Shown here: one piece after another, positions 7,678 through 16,459 of the stretch
How positions within the stretch are numbered: the first letter of the stretch is position 1
How the letters are laid out: every line of letters begins with the position of its first letter
NCBI GenBank assembly: GCA_947062475.1
Contig: CAMSQA010000002.1
Location: 1-64,000, forward strand
Length of the DNA stretch: 64,000 bases
Source of the DNA: an uncultured Clostridia bacterium
GTDB taxonomy: Bacteria > Bacillota > Clostridia > Christensenellales > UBA1242
Direction: 5' to 3'
The notes under the pieces: model-generated
What the model was told of the DNA's origin: nothing
The model's database searches: none
The model's input: the letters and a program-made list of their open reading frames with translations, nothing else
Translations under genes and position numbers: made by a program

Positions 7678-9756
7678 TTGAAATTAGTAATAATAGAATC
7701 ACCTTTTAAAAGAGAAGCTTTAAAAAAATATCTAGGCAGTGGATATGAAGTTTTTGCCACAAAAGGTCATATCAGAGATTTGCCACAAAAGAATTTTGGA
7801 ATTGATTTGAAAAATAATTTTGAACCTAAATATGAAATTGTTCCTGATAAAAAAGATCTAATCAAAGAATTAAAGTCGAAGGCCGAAAAGGCTGAAGAAG
7901 TTTTAATCGCAACCGACCCTGACCGTGAAGGTGAGGCAATTTCTTGGCATGTCGCAAATATTCTTGGTTTTGATCCTGATAAGACATGCAGAATTGAGTT
8001 TAACGAAATTTCAAAAAAAGCGGTGACTGAAGCTTTAAAAAAGCCACGTAAGATTGATTTAAAACTTGTTGATGCGCAACAGGCTCGCAGAGTGCTTGAC
8101 AGGCTTGTGGGATATAAAGTTTCTCCTATTATTTGCAAGAAGATTGCACCAAAGCTCAGTGCAGGTCGCGTCCAATCAGTTGCTTTAAAACTGGTTGTTG
8201 ATCGTGAAATTGAAATTGAAAAATTTGTGCCAGAAGAATATTGGACTGTAAATGCTCTGTTGAAAAAGGGCGACAATCAAATAAAGGCTGCTCTAGCTTC
8301 TTTCAAGAAAAAAAAGTATGTGCCAAAAAACAAAGAGGAAGTGGACAAACTTTTAGATGCTGTGAAGGATAAAGATTTTCTTGTAAAAGAAGTCAAAAAG
8401 TCAAAGACAAAATCACATGCTCCTGCTCCTTTCACGACAAGCACTATGCAGCAAGATGCTTTAAATAAGCTTGGAATGAGCCTTGCAAGAACATCGTCAT
8501 CTGCTCAGCAACTTTATGAAGGTGTTGATATAAAGGGTGAAGGTAAAATCGCCCTTATCACCTATATCAGAACGGATTCTGTTCGCGTTTCACAAGATGC
8601 ACAAAATGCATGTTTAAACTATATCAAAAACAAGTTTGGCGATGACTTTGTGCCAGCAAAACCAAATGTTTATCATACAAAGGATAGTGCTCAAGATGCA
8701 CACGAAGCCATCAGACCTATTACAATGGATATCACTCCTGAAATGGCAAAAGAGACCTTGTCTAATGATAACTATCGTCTTTACAAACTCATTTATGAAA
8801 GATTTTTGGCAAGTCAAATGTCATCAGCAGAATATTCTTCTGTTTCAGTCAGTCTTGAATGTGAAGATTATGGCTTTAAAGTAAATGGAAAAACTATGGA
8901 ATTTCCTGGCTATACCAGTGTTTATAAAGAATTTGTTGAAGATGAAAATAAAGAAGGCATGGCAGGAAAGTTGCCAAAACTTGAAGAAGGCGAAAAGTTG
9001 CCTTGTGAAAAAATTATTCCAGAACAAAAATTTACAAAACCTCCTACAAGATATACAGAAGCAAGTCTTGTGAAAGCTATGGAGGAAAAGGGGATTGGCA
9101 GACCAGCAACCTATGCGGCTACAATTACCATTCTTCAAACTAGAAAATACACAATTAAGGAGGCAAAATATCTTATTCCGACTGAACTTGGAAGAAAGAT
9201 TACCGCCTATCTTGACCAATTCTTCAGCAGTGTAATCAATGTCAAATTTACTGCTCATATGGAAAGCAGGCTTGATGATATTGCTGTAAAAGAGGAAGAT
9301 TGGCATAATGTGGTTTCAAATTTTTGGAAGGGTTTTGAACATCTGCTTGTCAATGCAGATGCAAGCAGTGTGACAATGAAAGAACCACCAAAAGAAACAG
9401 ATATTGTCTGTGAAAAATGTGGCAGTAAAATGCTGATAAGGACGGGTCGATTTGGAGAATTTTTGGCTTGCTCAAACTTCCCAAAATGCAAAAATACAAA
9501 ACCACTTGAAGCCGATAAGAAAGTTGTTGGTAAATGCCCAGATTGTGGGGGCGAACTTGTTGAACGTAAGAGTAAAAAAGGCAAACTTTATTATTCATGT
9601 GACAGATATCCAGATTGCAAATTTATGAGTTGGGATATTACAACAGGTGAAAAATGTCCTAAGTGTCAAAATCCTTTGATTAAAAAAGGCAAATTCATAA
9701 AGTGCAACAATAATGATTGCGATTTTAAAATAGAAGATAAAAATGAAAATGTATAG
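7678..9756 (+). CDS. topA: DNA topoisomerase I
   Basis: A 692-aa type IA topoisomerase that relaxes negative supercoils. The Toprim domain is at the N-terminus ([30 protein letters not shown]). The catalytic tyrosine is in [10 protein letters not shown] near residue 300. Three C-terminal Zn ribbons follow: CEKCGSKM...[15 protein letters not shown]...CDRYPDC and CPKCQNPL...CNNNDC. The start is TTG at 7678 behind GGAGG, which places the Toprim strand at the very N-terminus as expected. hslV starts 8 bases after the stop. Confidence 0.96.
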   Translation: MKLVIIESPFKREALKKYLGSGYEVFATKGHIRDLPQKNFGIDLKNNFEPKYEIVPDKKDLIKELKSKAEKAEEVLIATDPDREGEAISWHVANILGFDPDKTCRIEFNEISKKAVTEALKKPRKIDLKLVDAQQARRVLDRLVGYKVSPIICKKIAPKLSAGRVQSVALKLVVDREIEIEKFVPEEYWTVNALLKKGDNQIKAALASFKKKKYVPKNKEEVDKLLDAVKDKDFLVKEVKKSKTKSHAPAPFTTSTMQQDALNKLGMSLARTSSSAQQLYEGVDIKGEGKIALITYIRTDSVRVSQDAQNACLNYIKNKFGDDFVPAKPNVYHTKDSAQDAHEAIRPITMDITPEMAKETLSNDNYRLYKLIYERFLASQMSSAEYSSVSVSLECEDYGFKVNGKTMEFPGYTSVYKEFVEDENKEGMAGKLPKLEEGEKLPCEKIIPEQKFTKPPTRYTEASLVKAMEEKGIGRPATYAATITILQTRKYTIKEAKYLIPTELGRKITAYLDQFFSSVINVKFTAHMESRLDDIAVKEEDWHNVVSNFWKGFEHLLVNADASSVTMKEPPKETDIVCEKCGSKMLIRTGRFGEFLACSNFPKCKNTKPLEADKKVVGKCPDCGGELVERKSKKGKLYYSCDRYPDCKFMSWDITTGEKCPKCQNPLIKKGKFIKCNNNDCDFKIEDKNENV

Positions 9757-9764
9757 GAGGAAAT

Positions 9765-10304
9765 ATGGAAAGCTTATTTAGAGGCACTACTATTTGTGGT
9801 GTTAAAAGAGATGGAAAAATTGCTATCGCTGGTGACGGGCAGGTCACTCTATCAGAAAGTGTGATTTTTAAATCAAATGCCCATAAAGTAAGAAGAATTT
9901 ATAATGACAAAGTAGTAATCGGTTTTGCAGGGTCTGTTGCTGACGCCTTTTCTCTTTGTGAAAGATTTGAAAATATGCTTAATAAATTTTCTGGCAATCT
10001 TATGAGAAGTGCTGTAGAACTTGCTGGAACTTGGAGAGAGGACAAGGCATCAAGACAACTTAACGCAATGATGATTGTTGCTGATAAAGAAAGGCTTCTG
10101 ATTGTGAGTGGGACTGGTGAAGTCATTGAACCTGACGATGATGTCTGTGCTATTGGCTCGGGTGGCAATTATGCACTATCCGCTGCCAAAGCTTTAAAAC
10201 AAAACACAACTCTTTCAGCAAAAGAGATTGCAACAAAGTCACTTGAAATCGCAGGGCAAATTTGTGTTTTCACAAATGGGAATATCACTGTTGAGGAGGT
10301 CTAA
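9765..10304 (+). CDS. hslV: ATP-dependent protease subunit HslV (ClpQ)
   Basis: A 179-aa N-terminal-nucleophile peptidase that forms the proteolytic chamber of HslUV. The nucleophile is one of the two Thr in RGTTICGV (8-9), so a short seven-residue propeptide must be removed. [11 protein letters not shown] and [10 protein letters not shown] are family hallmarks. GGAGGAAAT precedes the ATG. It sits between topA and hslU with gaps of 8 and 2 bases, a tight operon. The usual neighbours trmFO, xerC and codY are missing from the cluster. Confidence 0.95.
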   Translation: MESLFRGTTICGVKRDGKIAIAGDGQVTLSESVIFKSNAHKVRRIYNDKVVIGFAGSVADAFSLCERFENMLNKFSGNLMRSAVELAGTWREDKASRQLNAMMIVADKERLLIVSGTGEVIEPDDDVCAIGSGGNYALSAAKALKQNTTLSAKEIATKSLEIAGQICVFTNGNITVEEV

Positions 10305-10306
10305 TT

Positions 10307-11602
10307 ATGGATTTAACACCAAAACAAATAGTTGAAGAACTTGATAAATATATCATCGGTCAGGCAAAGGCAAAAAGGGCAGTTGCAATCGCTCTTCGCA
10401 ATCGTTATCGCAGAAGTAGGCTTGCAAAAGAATTGCGTGATGAAATTACCCCTAAAAACATAATTATGAAAGGACCGACAGGTGTTGGTAAAACAGAAAT
10501 TGCAAGAAGACTTGCAAAACTTGTTGGGGCACCTTTTATTAAGGTTGAAGCCACAAAATATACTGAAGTTGGCTATGTTGGTCGTGATGTTGAAAGTATG
10601 ATTCGTGACCTTGTTGAAGTTTCTGTAAGAATTGTTAAGGATGAAAAAACTCATCAAATGGAAGCAAAGGTTAAGCCAAGTGTTGACCGCAGACTTGTCA
10701 ACGCAATTTGCGATACAAGAAGGGCTCAAAACTTAACAGTGGACAAAACAGATGTTGAAAATGACCTTAAAGAAGGAAAACTTGAAAATGAAACAATTGA
10801 GATTGAAGTTGTAGACAATACAAAGCAAGTTGCAGCGTTTGGAATGCCTGAAATCAACATTGGAAATTTGTTTGATGGCATGCTTCCAACAAAGCGTCAT
10901 AGACGAAAATTGTCTGTTGCAAGAGCAAGAGAGATATTAACTGGAGAAGAATGTGAAAGAATGGTTGACAAAGAAAGTGTCAATGCTGAAGCTATAAGAA
11001 GGGCAGAGGAAGAAGGAATTATCTTTATTGATGAAATAGATAAAATTATTGGTAAAGCTGGCGGCTCAAACAATCAAGATGTTTCACGTGAAGGTGTGCA
11101 AAGAGATATTCTTCCGATCGTTGAAGGCAGCACTGTTGCAACAAAATATGGCAATGTAAAAACTGATTTCATTCTTTTCATTGCTTCTGGTGCTTTTCAT
11201 GTTTCAAATATTGAAGATATGATTCCAGAACTTCAAGGTAGATTTCCAATCAGAGTAGAACTTGACAATCTCACCAAAGAAGATTTTAAGAGAATATTGA
11301 CAGAACCTAAAAACTCAGTCACACTTCAATATGCAAGCATTTTAAAGGTTGACAACATAGATTTAAAGTTTACAGATGAGGCAATTGAAGAGATGGCTGA
11401 GATGGCGGCTGCTGAAAATGAAACAAGTGAAAATATTGGAGCAAGACGCCTTCACACTATCATCGAACTTTTGCTTGAAGATATTTCTTTCAATGCGACA
11501 GGACAGCATCCAATGCTTGAAGTTGTGGTTGATAAAAACTATGTCCAAAATGCTTTTAAAGAGACAAAACGAAAGTTTGATTTAAGTAAATATGTTTTGT
11601 AA
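10307..11602 (+). CDS. hslU: ATP-dependent protease ATPase subunit HslU (ClpY)
   Basis: A 431-aa AAA+ unfoldase that feeds substrates into HslV. Walker A is GPTGVGKT (56-63) and Walker B IIFIDEIDKI; the pore loop region reads EVGYVGRDVE. The inserted I domain is short compared with E. coli. The C-terminal tail KFDLSKYVL matches the conserved HslV-activating tail. Its ribosome site GAGGAGGT lies within the last codons of hslV, so translation is probably coupled. Confidence 0.95.
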   Translation: MDLTPKQIVEELDKYIIGQAKAKRAVAIALRNRYRRSRLAKELRDEITPKNIIMKGPTGVGKTEIARRLAKLVGAPFIKVEATKYTEVGYVGRDVESMIRDLVEVSVRIVKDEKTHQMEAKVKPSVDRRLVNAICDTRRAQNLTVDKTDVENDLKEGKLENETIEIEVVDNTKQVAAFGMPEINIGNLFDGMLPTKRHRRKLSVARAREILTGEECERMVDKESVNAEAIRRAEEEGIIFIDEIDKIIGKAGGSNNQDVSREGVQRDILPIVEGSTVATKYGNVKTDFILFIASGAFHVSNIEDMIPELQGRFPIRVELDNLTKEDFKRILTEPKNSVTLQYASILKVDNIDLKFTDEAIEEMAEMAAAENETSENIGARRLHTIIELLLEDISFNATGQHPMLEVVVDKNYVQNAFKETKRKFDLSKYVL

Positions 11603-11718
11603 TTTAATACAAATTAGCTAAAAACAACAAAAAAATGCAAATAAATCATGGTTTTATTCGATTTTTTGTTAAATTATATTAAAACTATTAAATTTTTTTA
11701 ATAAATAAATGGAGACAA

Positions 11719-12399
11719 ATGGACAATTCGAGAACGCTTATTTTGATTGGCAAGGATAATCTTGACAAATTAAAATCAAAACATGTGACAATTGTAGGAA
11801 CGGGCGGTGTTGGTGGTTATATAGCTATTATGCTTGCACGTGCTGGAATAGAAAAATTTACCCTCATCGATTTTGATGATGTTTCTCCTTCAAATGTAAA
11901 TCGTCAGATTGTTGCTTTTTCAAGCACAATAGGCAGGAAAAAGGTGGAAGTTTTGAAAGAAATGATTGAGGATATAAACCCAAAAGCGGAGATATTAATT
12001 TATCCTCAGAGACTTACTTGTGAGAATATAAAAAATCTTATTGGGCAAACTGACATAGTAATTGATGCGATTGACAGTGTGAAGGATAAGGTTGAACTTA
12101 TTGCATTTTGCAAACTCAATAGCGTCAAAATAATTTCAGCTATGGGAGCGGGCAATCGCTATGACATACCCTCTTTTGAGTTGAAAGATATATTTTCTAC
12201 CTCTGATGATGGTCTTGCAAAAGCGGTGAGAAAGGGTCTTCGAGAGAGGAAGATTGACTCATTGGAAGTTGTGATAAGCCAGTCAAAAGCAAAAAAAGTT
12301 GAAGGTGGAGTGATTGGCAGCATAAGCTATTATCCTGCAATGAGTGGATGCTATATTGCTGCAGTTGTGGTCAATAAAATCGTTGATGGTCAAATATAA
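11719..12399 (+). CDS. tcdA: tRNA threonylcarbamoyladenosine dehydratase TcdA
   Basis: A 226-aa E1-like adenylating enzyme. The N-terminal Rossmann motif GTGGVGGYIAIMLARAGI binds ATP, followed by DFDDVSPSNVNRQI, and the family's C-terminal GSISYYPAMSGCYIAA is present. TcdA converts t6A at tRNA position 37 to its cyclic form, which pairs in theme with mtaB at 2014, another t6A modifier. GGAGA lies before the ATG. It is followed by trxA after 71 bp. A MoeB/ThiF role is less likely because no sulfur-carrier gene is nearby and the length is right for TcdA. Confidence 0.87.
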   Translation: MDNSRTLILIGKDNLDKLKSKHVTIVGTGGVGGYIAIMLARAGIEKFTLIDFDDVSPSNVNRQIVAFSSTIGRKKVEVLKEMIEDINPKAEILIYPQRLTCENIKNLIGQTDIVIDAIDSVKDKVELIAFCKLNSVKIISAMGAGNRYDIPSFELKDIFSTSDDGLAKAVRKGLRERKIDSLEVVISQSKAKKVEGGVIGSISYYPAMSGCYIAAVVVNKIVDGQI

Positions 12400-12470
12400 A
12401 TCGTTCGTTATTACAATAAAATTAAGATAATTAATAAAAAAACAAGGACAACTATAGCAAGGAGGTAAAA

Positions 12471-12776
12471 ATGAAAATAGTTGATGAAAAGGATTTTGAA
12501 AAGGAAATTTCTTCAGGTGTTGTGCTTGTAGATTTCTTTGCTTCATGGTGCGGTCCATGCAGAGCTATGGGGGCAATCCTCGAGCAGATGGACGGAACTA
12601 TTGAGGGCGTGAAAATCTTTAAAGTTGATGTGGATGAAAGCGGAGACTTAGCAAGAAAGTTTGGGATTATGTCAATTCCAACCTTGATTATTTTTAAAGA
12701 TGGGCAGCTGAAAGAAAAACATATTGGTCTTTGGCAAAAAGATGATTGCCAAGCCGCAATAGAAAAATATTTGTAA
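12471..12776 (+). CDS. trxA: Thioredoxin
   Basis: A 101-aa cytoplasmic thioredoxin with active site WCGPC (Cys27, Cys30), the buried Asp in LVDFFASW and the cis-Pro in SIPTLIIFKDG. It has no signal peptide. AGGAGG precedes the ATG. A terminator follows, then the iscS promoter. No thioredoxin reductase gene is in view. Confidence 0.92.
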   Translation: MKIVDEKDFEKEISSGVVLVDFFASWCGPCRAMGAILEQMDGTIEGVKIFKVDVDESGDLARKFGIMSIPTLIIFKDGQLKEKHIGLWQKDDCQAAIEKYL

Positions 12777-12799
12777 TTTAAAGTTAAAATTAAAAAAAT

Positions 12800-12824
12800 G
12801 TTGAAAATTTTTCAACTTTTTTTT
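12800..12824 (+). terminator. Terminator after trxA
   Basis: GTTGAA (12800-12805) pairs with TTCAAC (12811-12816), followed by eight Ts. Confidence 0.8.
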
Positions 12825-12843
12825 GTTTTGATTAAGTTTAGTA

Positions 12844-12872
12844 TTGACTTTATATTACTAGAGTGTTAAAAT
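12844..12872 (+). promoter_or_regulatory. Promoter of iscS-iscU
   Basis: TTGACT (12844-12849), 17 bp, TAAAAT (12867-12872) with an upstream TG. No recognisable IscR-type operator is seen. Confidence 0.75.
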
Positions 12873-12897
12873 AGTTTTATGTTTAAAGGGGTGTAAA

Positions 12898-14073
12898 ATG
12901 TCAAAAAAAGTTTATTTAGATTATGCTTCAACAACCTACGTTTCAAGTGAAGTTCTGAATGAAATGCTTCCTTGCTTTAATGCGATTTATGGAAATTCAA
13001 ATTCACTTCATGGTTATGGAAGAGAAGCAGCAAGTCTTGTTGATAGAGCCAGAGATCGCATTAAAAATGCTATTGGTGCTGAAAAATCAAATGAAATATA
13101 TTTTACTTCAGGTGGGACTGAAGCAAACAACTGGGCTATAAAAGGTCTCGCTCATGCTTATTCTGAAAAAGGCAAACATATCATTGTCAGCAAGATTGAA
13201 CATAAGTCACTGCTCGATGCCTGTGCTTCACTTGAAGAAGAAGGATTTGAAATTTCATATCTTCCTGTAGATAAACACGGACTTGTCAACATGGGAGAAC
13301 TCATCCATTTAATTAGAAAAGATACAATTCTTGTTTCAATTATGGCAGTGAATAATGAAATTGGCACAATTCAAAATATCAAAGCTATTGCAAAAATCTG
13401 TCATGATTATAATGTTCTTTTCCATACTGATGCTTCTCAAGCAATTGGTGCTGTGAAGATCAATGTTAAAGATATGGAAATCGATGCAATGACAATGACA
13501 GCTCACAAAGTTTATGGTCCAAAAGGTGTTGGTGCATTATATCTTAAAGATGGTATCAGAATTGAAAACCTCATCTATGGTGGCAGTCAAGAAAGAGGCA
13601 AGAGAGGGGGGACATTAAACGTTCCATCAGTTGTTGGCTTTGGTAAGGCAATTGAAAGTGCAAACAGAGATATAGTCATCAATCAACAAAAAATCAGAAA
13701 TGTAAGAGAATATTTCTTGAAAAATGTCACAGAAAGGATTCCTTATGTTATGGTAAATGGTCATCCAGTGCAAAAAGTGAATGGAATCTTAAATCTTTGC
13801 TTTGAAATGGTTGATAAAGAATCTCTTTTGATGCTTCTTGACATTGAGGGGGTTGCTGTGTCTGCTGGCTCAGCATGCACATCAAATTCTGCACTTCAAT
13901 CACATGTTTTAAAAGCAATTGGATTAAGTGATGAATTTGCAAACAGCTCTATCCGTTTCTCATTTGGTAAAAATACAACAAAAGCAGATCTTGACTATGC
14001 AATTGAAGCACTCGTAAAATCTGTTGAAAGATTGAGATCAATTTCAGCTCTTACAAAAGCAGGGAGGAGATAA
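12898..14073 (+). CDS. iscS: Cysteine desulfurase
   Basis: A 391-aa PLP enzyme that takes sulfur from cysteine for Fe-S clusters and tRNA thiolation. YLDYASTT at the start, SGGTEANNWAIKG, the PLP lysine Lys204 in TAHKVYGPKG and the catalytic Cys327 in SAGSACTS are all present. The Cys loop length is of the IscS/NifS class, not SufS. The start has AAGGGG upstream. The iscU-type scaffold begins 2 bases after the stop, so the pair forms a unit without iscR, hscA or fdx. Confidence 0.94.
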   Translation: MSKKVYLDYASTTYVSSEVLNEMLPCFNAIYGNSNSLHGYGREAASLVDRARDRIKNAIGAEKSNEIYFTSGGTEANNWAIKGLAHAYSEKGKHIIVSKIEHKSLLDACASLEEEGFEISYLPVDKHGLVNMGELIHLIRKDTILVSIMAVNNEIGTIQNIKAIAKICHDYNVLFHTDASQAIGAVKINVKDMEIDAMTMTAHKVYGPKGVGALYLKDGIRIENLIYGGSQERGKRGGTLNVPSVVGFGKAIESANRDIVINQQKIRNVREYFLKNVTERIPYVMVNGHPVQKVNGILNLCFEMVDKESLLMLLDIEGVAVSAGSACTSNSALQSHVLKAIGLSDEFANSSIRFSFGKNTTKADLDYAIEALVKSVERLRSISALTKAGRR

Positions 14074-14075
14074 TT

Positions 14076-14465
14076 ATGTTTAATGAACGCATTATGAAAA
14101 GATTTACAAATCCAAAATATGCTGGCGGACTTAGAGGGGCAAATGGCACTGGAAAAAGTGGCGACAGCGAATGTGGTGATCTTATAAAAATTTATATTTT
14201 AGTAAATGATGAAAATATTATCACAGAAGCTAAGTTTAAAGCTTATGGCGGTGTTTGCACAATTGCTGCCTGCGATATTGCCTGTGGTCTTATTGAAGGC
14301 CGTTCTCTCGAGGCTGCTCTTAGAACAAATTATTATCAAATTCTTGAAGAGATGGGCAATGTGCCTGACAATAGAGAATACACTGCAACTCTTGCTGAAG
14401 AAGCAATCAAAAATGCAATTGACGACTTTTATAAAAAGAAAGAAAAGGAATTGAAAGTAAAATAA
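14076..14465 (+). CDS. IscU/NifU-like Fe-S scaffold with altered cysteines
   Basis: A 129-aa scaffold-type protein. It starts FNERIMKRFTNPKYAGG, a standard IscU opening, and has the first ligand motif as SECGDLIKI (Cys33). The second motif, normally a Cys right after the FG/YG turn, reads YGGVCTIAACDIACGL, putting cysteines at 61, 66 and 70. The third motif, usually HCSxLAEEA, reads YTATLAEEA, so the expected Cys is Thr103. The fold is clear; whether it holds a cluster in the usual way is doubtful. GGAGGA precedes the ATG and overlaps the end of iscS, so the two are co-expressed. Confidence 0.8.
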   Translation: MFNERIMKRFTNPKYAGGLRGANGTGKSGDSECGDLIKIYILVNDENIITEAKFKAYGGVCTIAACDIACGLIEGRSLEAALRTNYYQILEEMGNVPDNREYTATLAEEAIKNAIDDFYKKKEKELKVK

Positions 14466-14474
14466 TAAATTTTG

Positions 14475-14510
14475 AAAAAAGATATAATCAAGTTTATATC
14501 TTTTTTATTT
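14475..14510 (+). terminator. Terminator after the iscU-like gene
   Basis: AAAAAAGATATAA (14475-14487) pairs perfectly with TTATATCTTTTTT (14494-14506). Confidence 0.85.
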
Positions 14511-14603
14511 TTTCATGCTTTTCTTTTGTGAATGTTTTATTATTGTTTTGAACTTATGTATATTATCACATATTTTGCACAAAATAAGCATAAGGAGGGA
14601 GAT

Positions 14604-14771
14604 ATGAAAGATGTTTTAATGTTACTTGGCTTTAGTATGGGACTTGTAACTGGTGCATTATTATATAAATACTCTGAATGTGCTAAACAAGCTGTTGATA
14701 AGAGTGAAAAAGCCGTCATGAAAGAAGTTGACAAACTCGAACAAAAAGCAAAAAAACTTAATAAAGATTAA
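14604..14771 (+). CDS. Small YtxH-like membrane-anchored protein
   Basis: A 55-aa protein with one N-terminal hydrophobic segment (VLMLLGFSMGLVTGALLYKY) and a charged, probably helical tail (SEKAVMKEVDKLEQKAKKLN). GFSMGLVTGALL resembles the glycine-rich transmembrane start of YtxH-family proteins. I start at ATG 14604 behind a strong AAGGAGGGAG; the frame is open upstream but has no other ribosome site. It has its own terminator. Function unknown. Confidence 0.6.
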   Translation: MKDVLMLLGFSMGLVTGALLYKYSECAKQAVDKSEKAVMKEVDKLEQKAKKLNKD

Positions 14772-14776
14772 AAAAT

Positions 14777-14801
14777 AGGCTAAAATATTTAGCCTTTTTT
14801 T
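14777..14801 (+). terminator. Terminator after the YtxH-like gene
   Basis: AGGCTAAA and TTTAGCCT pair over 3 bases, followed by a run of Ts. Confidence 0.85.
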
Positions 14802-14891
14802 AATGTGAGAGCATTTAAACAAAGAAAATGAGTGTTTTTTTAATAAAAATAAGAATTTAAACTTGAAAAACTCTTTCATTTTTAAAAGAAA

Positions 14892-14916
14892 ACAAAAAAG
14901 GTGGAAAAATCCACCT
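14892..14916 (-). terminator. Terminator of the SRP RNA (minus strand)
   Basis: On the minus strand AGGTGGA and TCCACCT form a 7-bp stem with a T-rich loop, followed by a run of six Ts. Confidence 0.8.
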
Positions 14917-14924
14917 GAAAATTC

Positions 14925-15197
14925 AAGGCCGAGCATCCTGGTCCGATAAAACCTTACCAACTGCCTCATAAGATACAAGCTCCACCAAAGCTACCTTATG
15001 GCACACCAAATAATCCTCTTAATGATGCTTCCGTCAGGACCTGACATGATTCGAGGGATTTGATTGCATAAGACCTTGATTTCAACACCTATATTTTATG
15101 CACATTTTTGACAAGATTAAACCTCGCCAGGCATTCAATCCCACATATAGCGGATTGTGGGTAACAGAGCACCGCTAACTCTCCATCTAGCCCGACA
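14925..15197 (-). ncRNA. ffs: Signal recognition particle RNA, large (Alu-containing) type
   Basis: The minus strand carries the conserved domain IV apical loop as CATGTCAGGTCCTGACGGAA followed by GCATCATTAAGAGGA. It also has the 5' Alu-domain signature GTTAGCGGTGCTCTGTTACC. The 5' GTCGGGC...GATGG and 3' CCAGGATGCTCGGCC ends can close the molecule with G-U pairs. About 270 nt fits the large SRP RNA of Bacillota, which binds Ffh and targets membrane proteins. Ends are estimated from the promoter at 15203-15231 and the terminator. Protein-like frames across this region are chance. Confidence 0.92.
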
Positions 15198-15202
15198 CTG
15201 AT

Positions 15203-15231
15203 ATTATATCACATAAATTTAAAAAAAACAA
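15203..15231 (-). promoter_or_regulatory. Promoter of the SRP RNA
   Basis: On the minus strand: TTGTTT (15226-15231), 17 bp, TATAAT (15203-15208), with a TGa extension. Start of transcription is predicted near 15196-15197. Confidence 0.8.
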
Positions 15232-15313
15232 TAAAATGTATTAATTTAAGTGAATAAGTTTGTAAGATTTTGTAAAATTTGTTATACTAAAATAAAAAAA
15301 CGAGGAGAAAATT

Positions 15314-16042
15314 GTGATAAAAGAGGAAAAATCTAATGCTAAACGTTTTTTAGATGCCTACAACAATATTGATTATGCGTTGAAAACTAGATATGGACTT
15401 AATAGGGCGATGGGCTTTTCAGACCTGATAAGAAAAGCTGTTGTCGTCAATTATGTTGTGAGAAAATATGAGGATGAACTCATCGATTATGGCAGGCTAA
15501 GAAATGCTATTATTCACAATAACAATGAGGAGTTTGTTATCGCCGAACCTCATATTGCGGTGGTTGAGAAGATAGAGCATATTGAGAGACTTTTGACAAC
15601 ACCTCCGCTCGCACTTGAAAGCGTGGCTCAAAAGGACGTTGTCATAACCTACGCCGAAAAAAGTATGCGAGAAGTGATCACTCTTATTGCTTCATCTGGA
15701 TTTAGTAATATTCCTGTTTACAAAAGAAATAAACTTGTAGGTGTTGCAAATGGGCAAAAGATATTACATTCGCTGGGCAACTTTTTAATAGCAGGTGGTA
15801 AGGAGAGCATTTTTCTTGATAATGTTCAGATTGAAGATATGTTGTCGAGTTTAAATAACAGTATTTATTATGTTGTCAAAAAAGCGGATTGCACACTTGA
15901 AGAAGCATTGAATGAATTTCATAAAAACCCAAAACTTCTTGCAATATTGTTCACCAAAAATGCTCAAAACACCGAATTGCCACTTGGCATAATGACAGGT
16001 GCAAATGTCACACCAGCACAAAAAATTATGGAAGAATATTAA
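15314..16042 (+). CDS. CBS-domain protein
   Basis: A 242-aa soluble protein. Residues 1-85 or so are helical (FLDAYNNIDYALKTRYGLNR; YGRLRNAIIHNNN) and resemble the nucleotide-transferase-linked helical regions that precede some CBS pairs. Residues about 95-235 carry two CBS-like repeats (SMREVITLIASSGFSNIPVY and TLEEALNEFHKNPKLLAILF, then GIMTGANV). CBS pairs bind adenosine nucleotides and act as sensors. It starts with GTG behind CGAGGAGA. It lies alone between the SRP RNA and the ileS leader. Partner unknown. Confidence 0.65.
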   Translation: MIKEEKSNAKRFLDAYNNIDYALKTRYGLNRAMGFSDLIRKAVVVNYVVRKYEDELIDYGRLRNAIIHNNNEEFVIAEPHIAVVEKIEHIERLLTTPPLALESVAQKDVVITYAEKSMREVITLIASSGFSNIPVYKRNKLVGVANGQKILHSLGNFLIAGGKESIFLDNVQIEDMLSSLNNSIYYVVKKADCTLEEALNEFHKNPKLLAILFTKNAQNTELPLGIMTGANVTPAQKIMEEY

Positions 16043-16097
16043 AAAAATTTTTATTATTTAAAATTTTTAATATCCCAGTTAAATTTCGTTTTTATAA

Positions 16098-16126
16098 TTG
16101 ACATATGTTTTTTGTTATGTTATCAT
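16098..16126 (+). promoter_or_regulatory. Promoter of the ileS leader
   Basis: TTGACA (16098-16103), 17 bp, TGtTATCAT (-10 at 16121-16126). Confidence 0.75.
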
Positions 16127-16132
16127 TAAAAA

Positions 16133-16420
16133 GTAATTAAATTACTAAATAAAGGCGTTGATAAAGGACAACACTTTAGCTTATTTTCCTTAAATTCATT
16201 ATTAGAATTTCGAGAGAGTTGCCGTTTGGTGAAAGGCAATAGGAAAAAGATAGAGTTATCACCTTAGGAGCTGCAAAGACGAACATAAATTTTTATTTAT
16301 AATTAATTTTTGACGGGACTTCCCGTAATAGAAGACGCAGATGATTGTCTGCCGAAAAGTATGCAAGTGGTTTAAAAAGCTCTAATAGGCTCTTGTGTCT
16401 TTGGGGCTTTTTTTGATTTC
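16133..16420 (+). promoter_or_regulatory. T-box leader (isoleucine) of ileS
   Basis: The leader starts GGCGTTGATAAAGGACAA, typical of T-box stem I, and continues with GAGAGAGTTGCCGTTTGGTG (distal stem I). A specifier loop has ATC, an Ile codon, at 16258-16260. The tRNA-acceptor bulge is AAGTGGTTT near 16375: the TGGT that pairs with tRNA ACCA is kept, but the rest departs from the AGGGTGGTACCGCG consensus. The terminator is AAAAAGCTCT paired with GGGGCTTTTT ending in a T run near 16415. Uncharged tRNA-Ile should favour read-through into ileS. Confidence 0.85.
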
Positions 16421-16459
16421 ATAGCCCGCATTTTATAAATTTGTTTAAAGGAGAAGATC

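Noticed and set aside
14661..14978. Minus-strand protein-coding frame across the SRP RNA terminator
   Set aside because: It overlaps a well-supported structural RNA, its terminator and the YtxH-like gene, and lacks a ribosome site.
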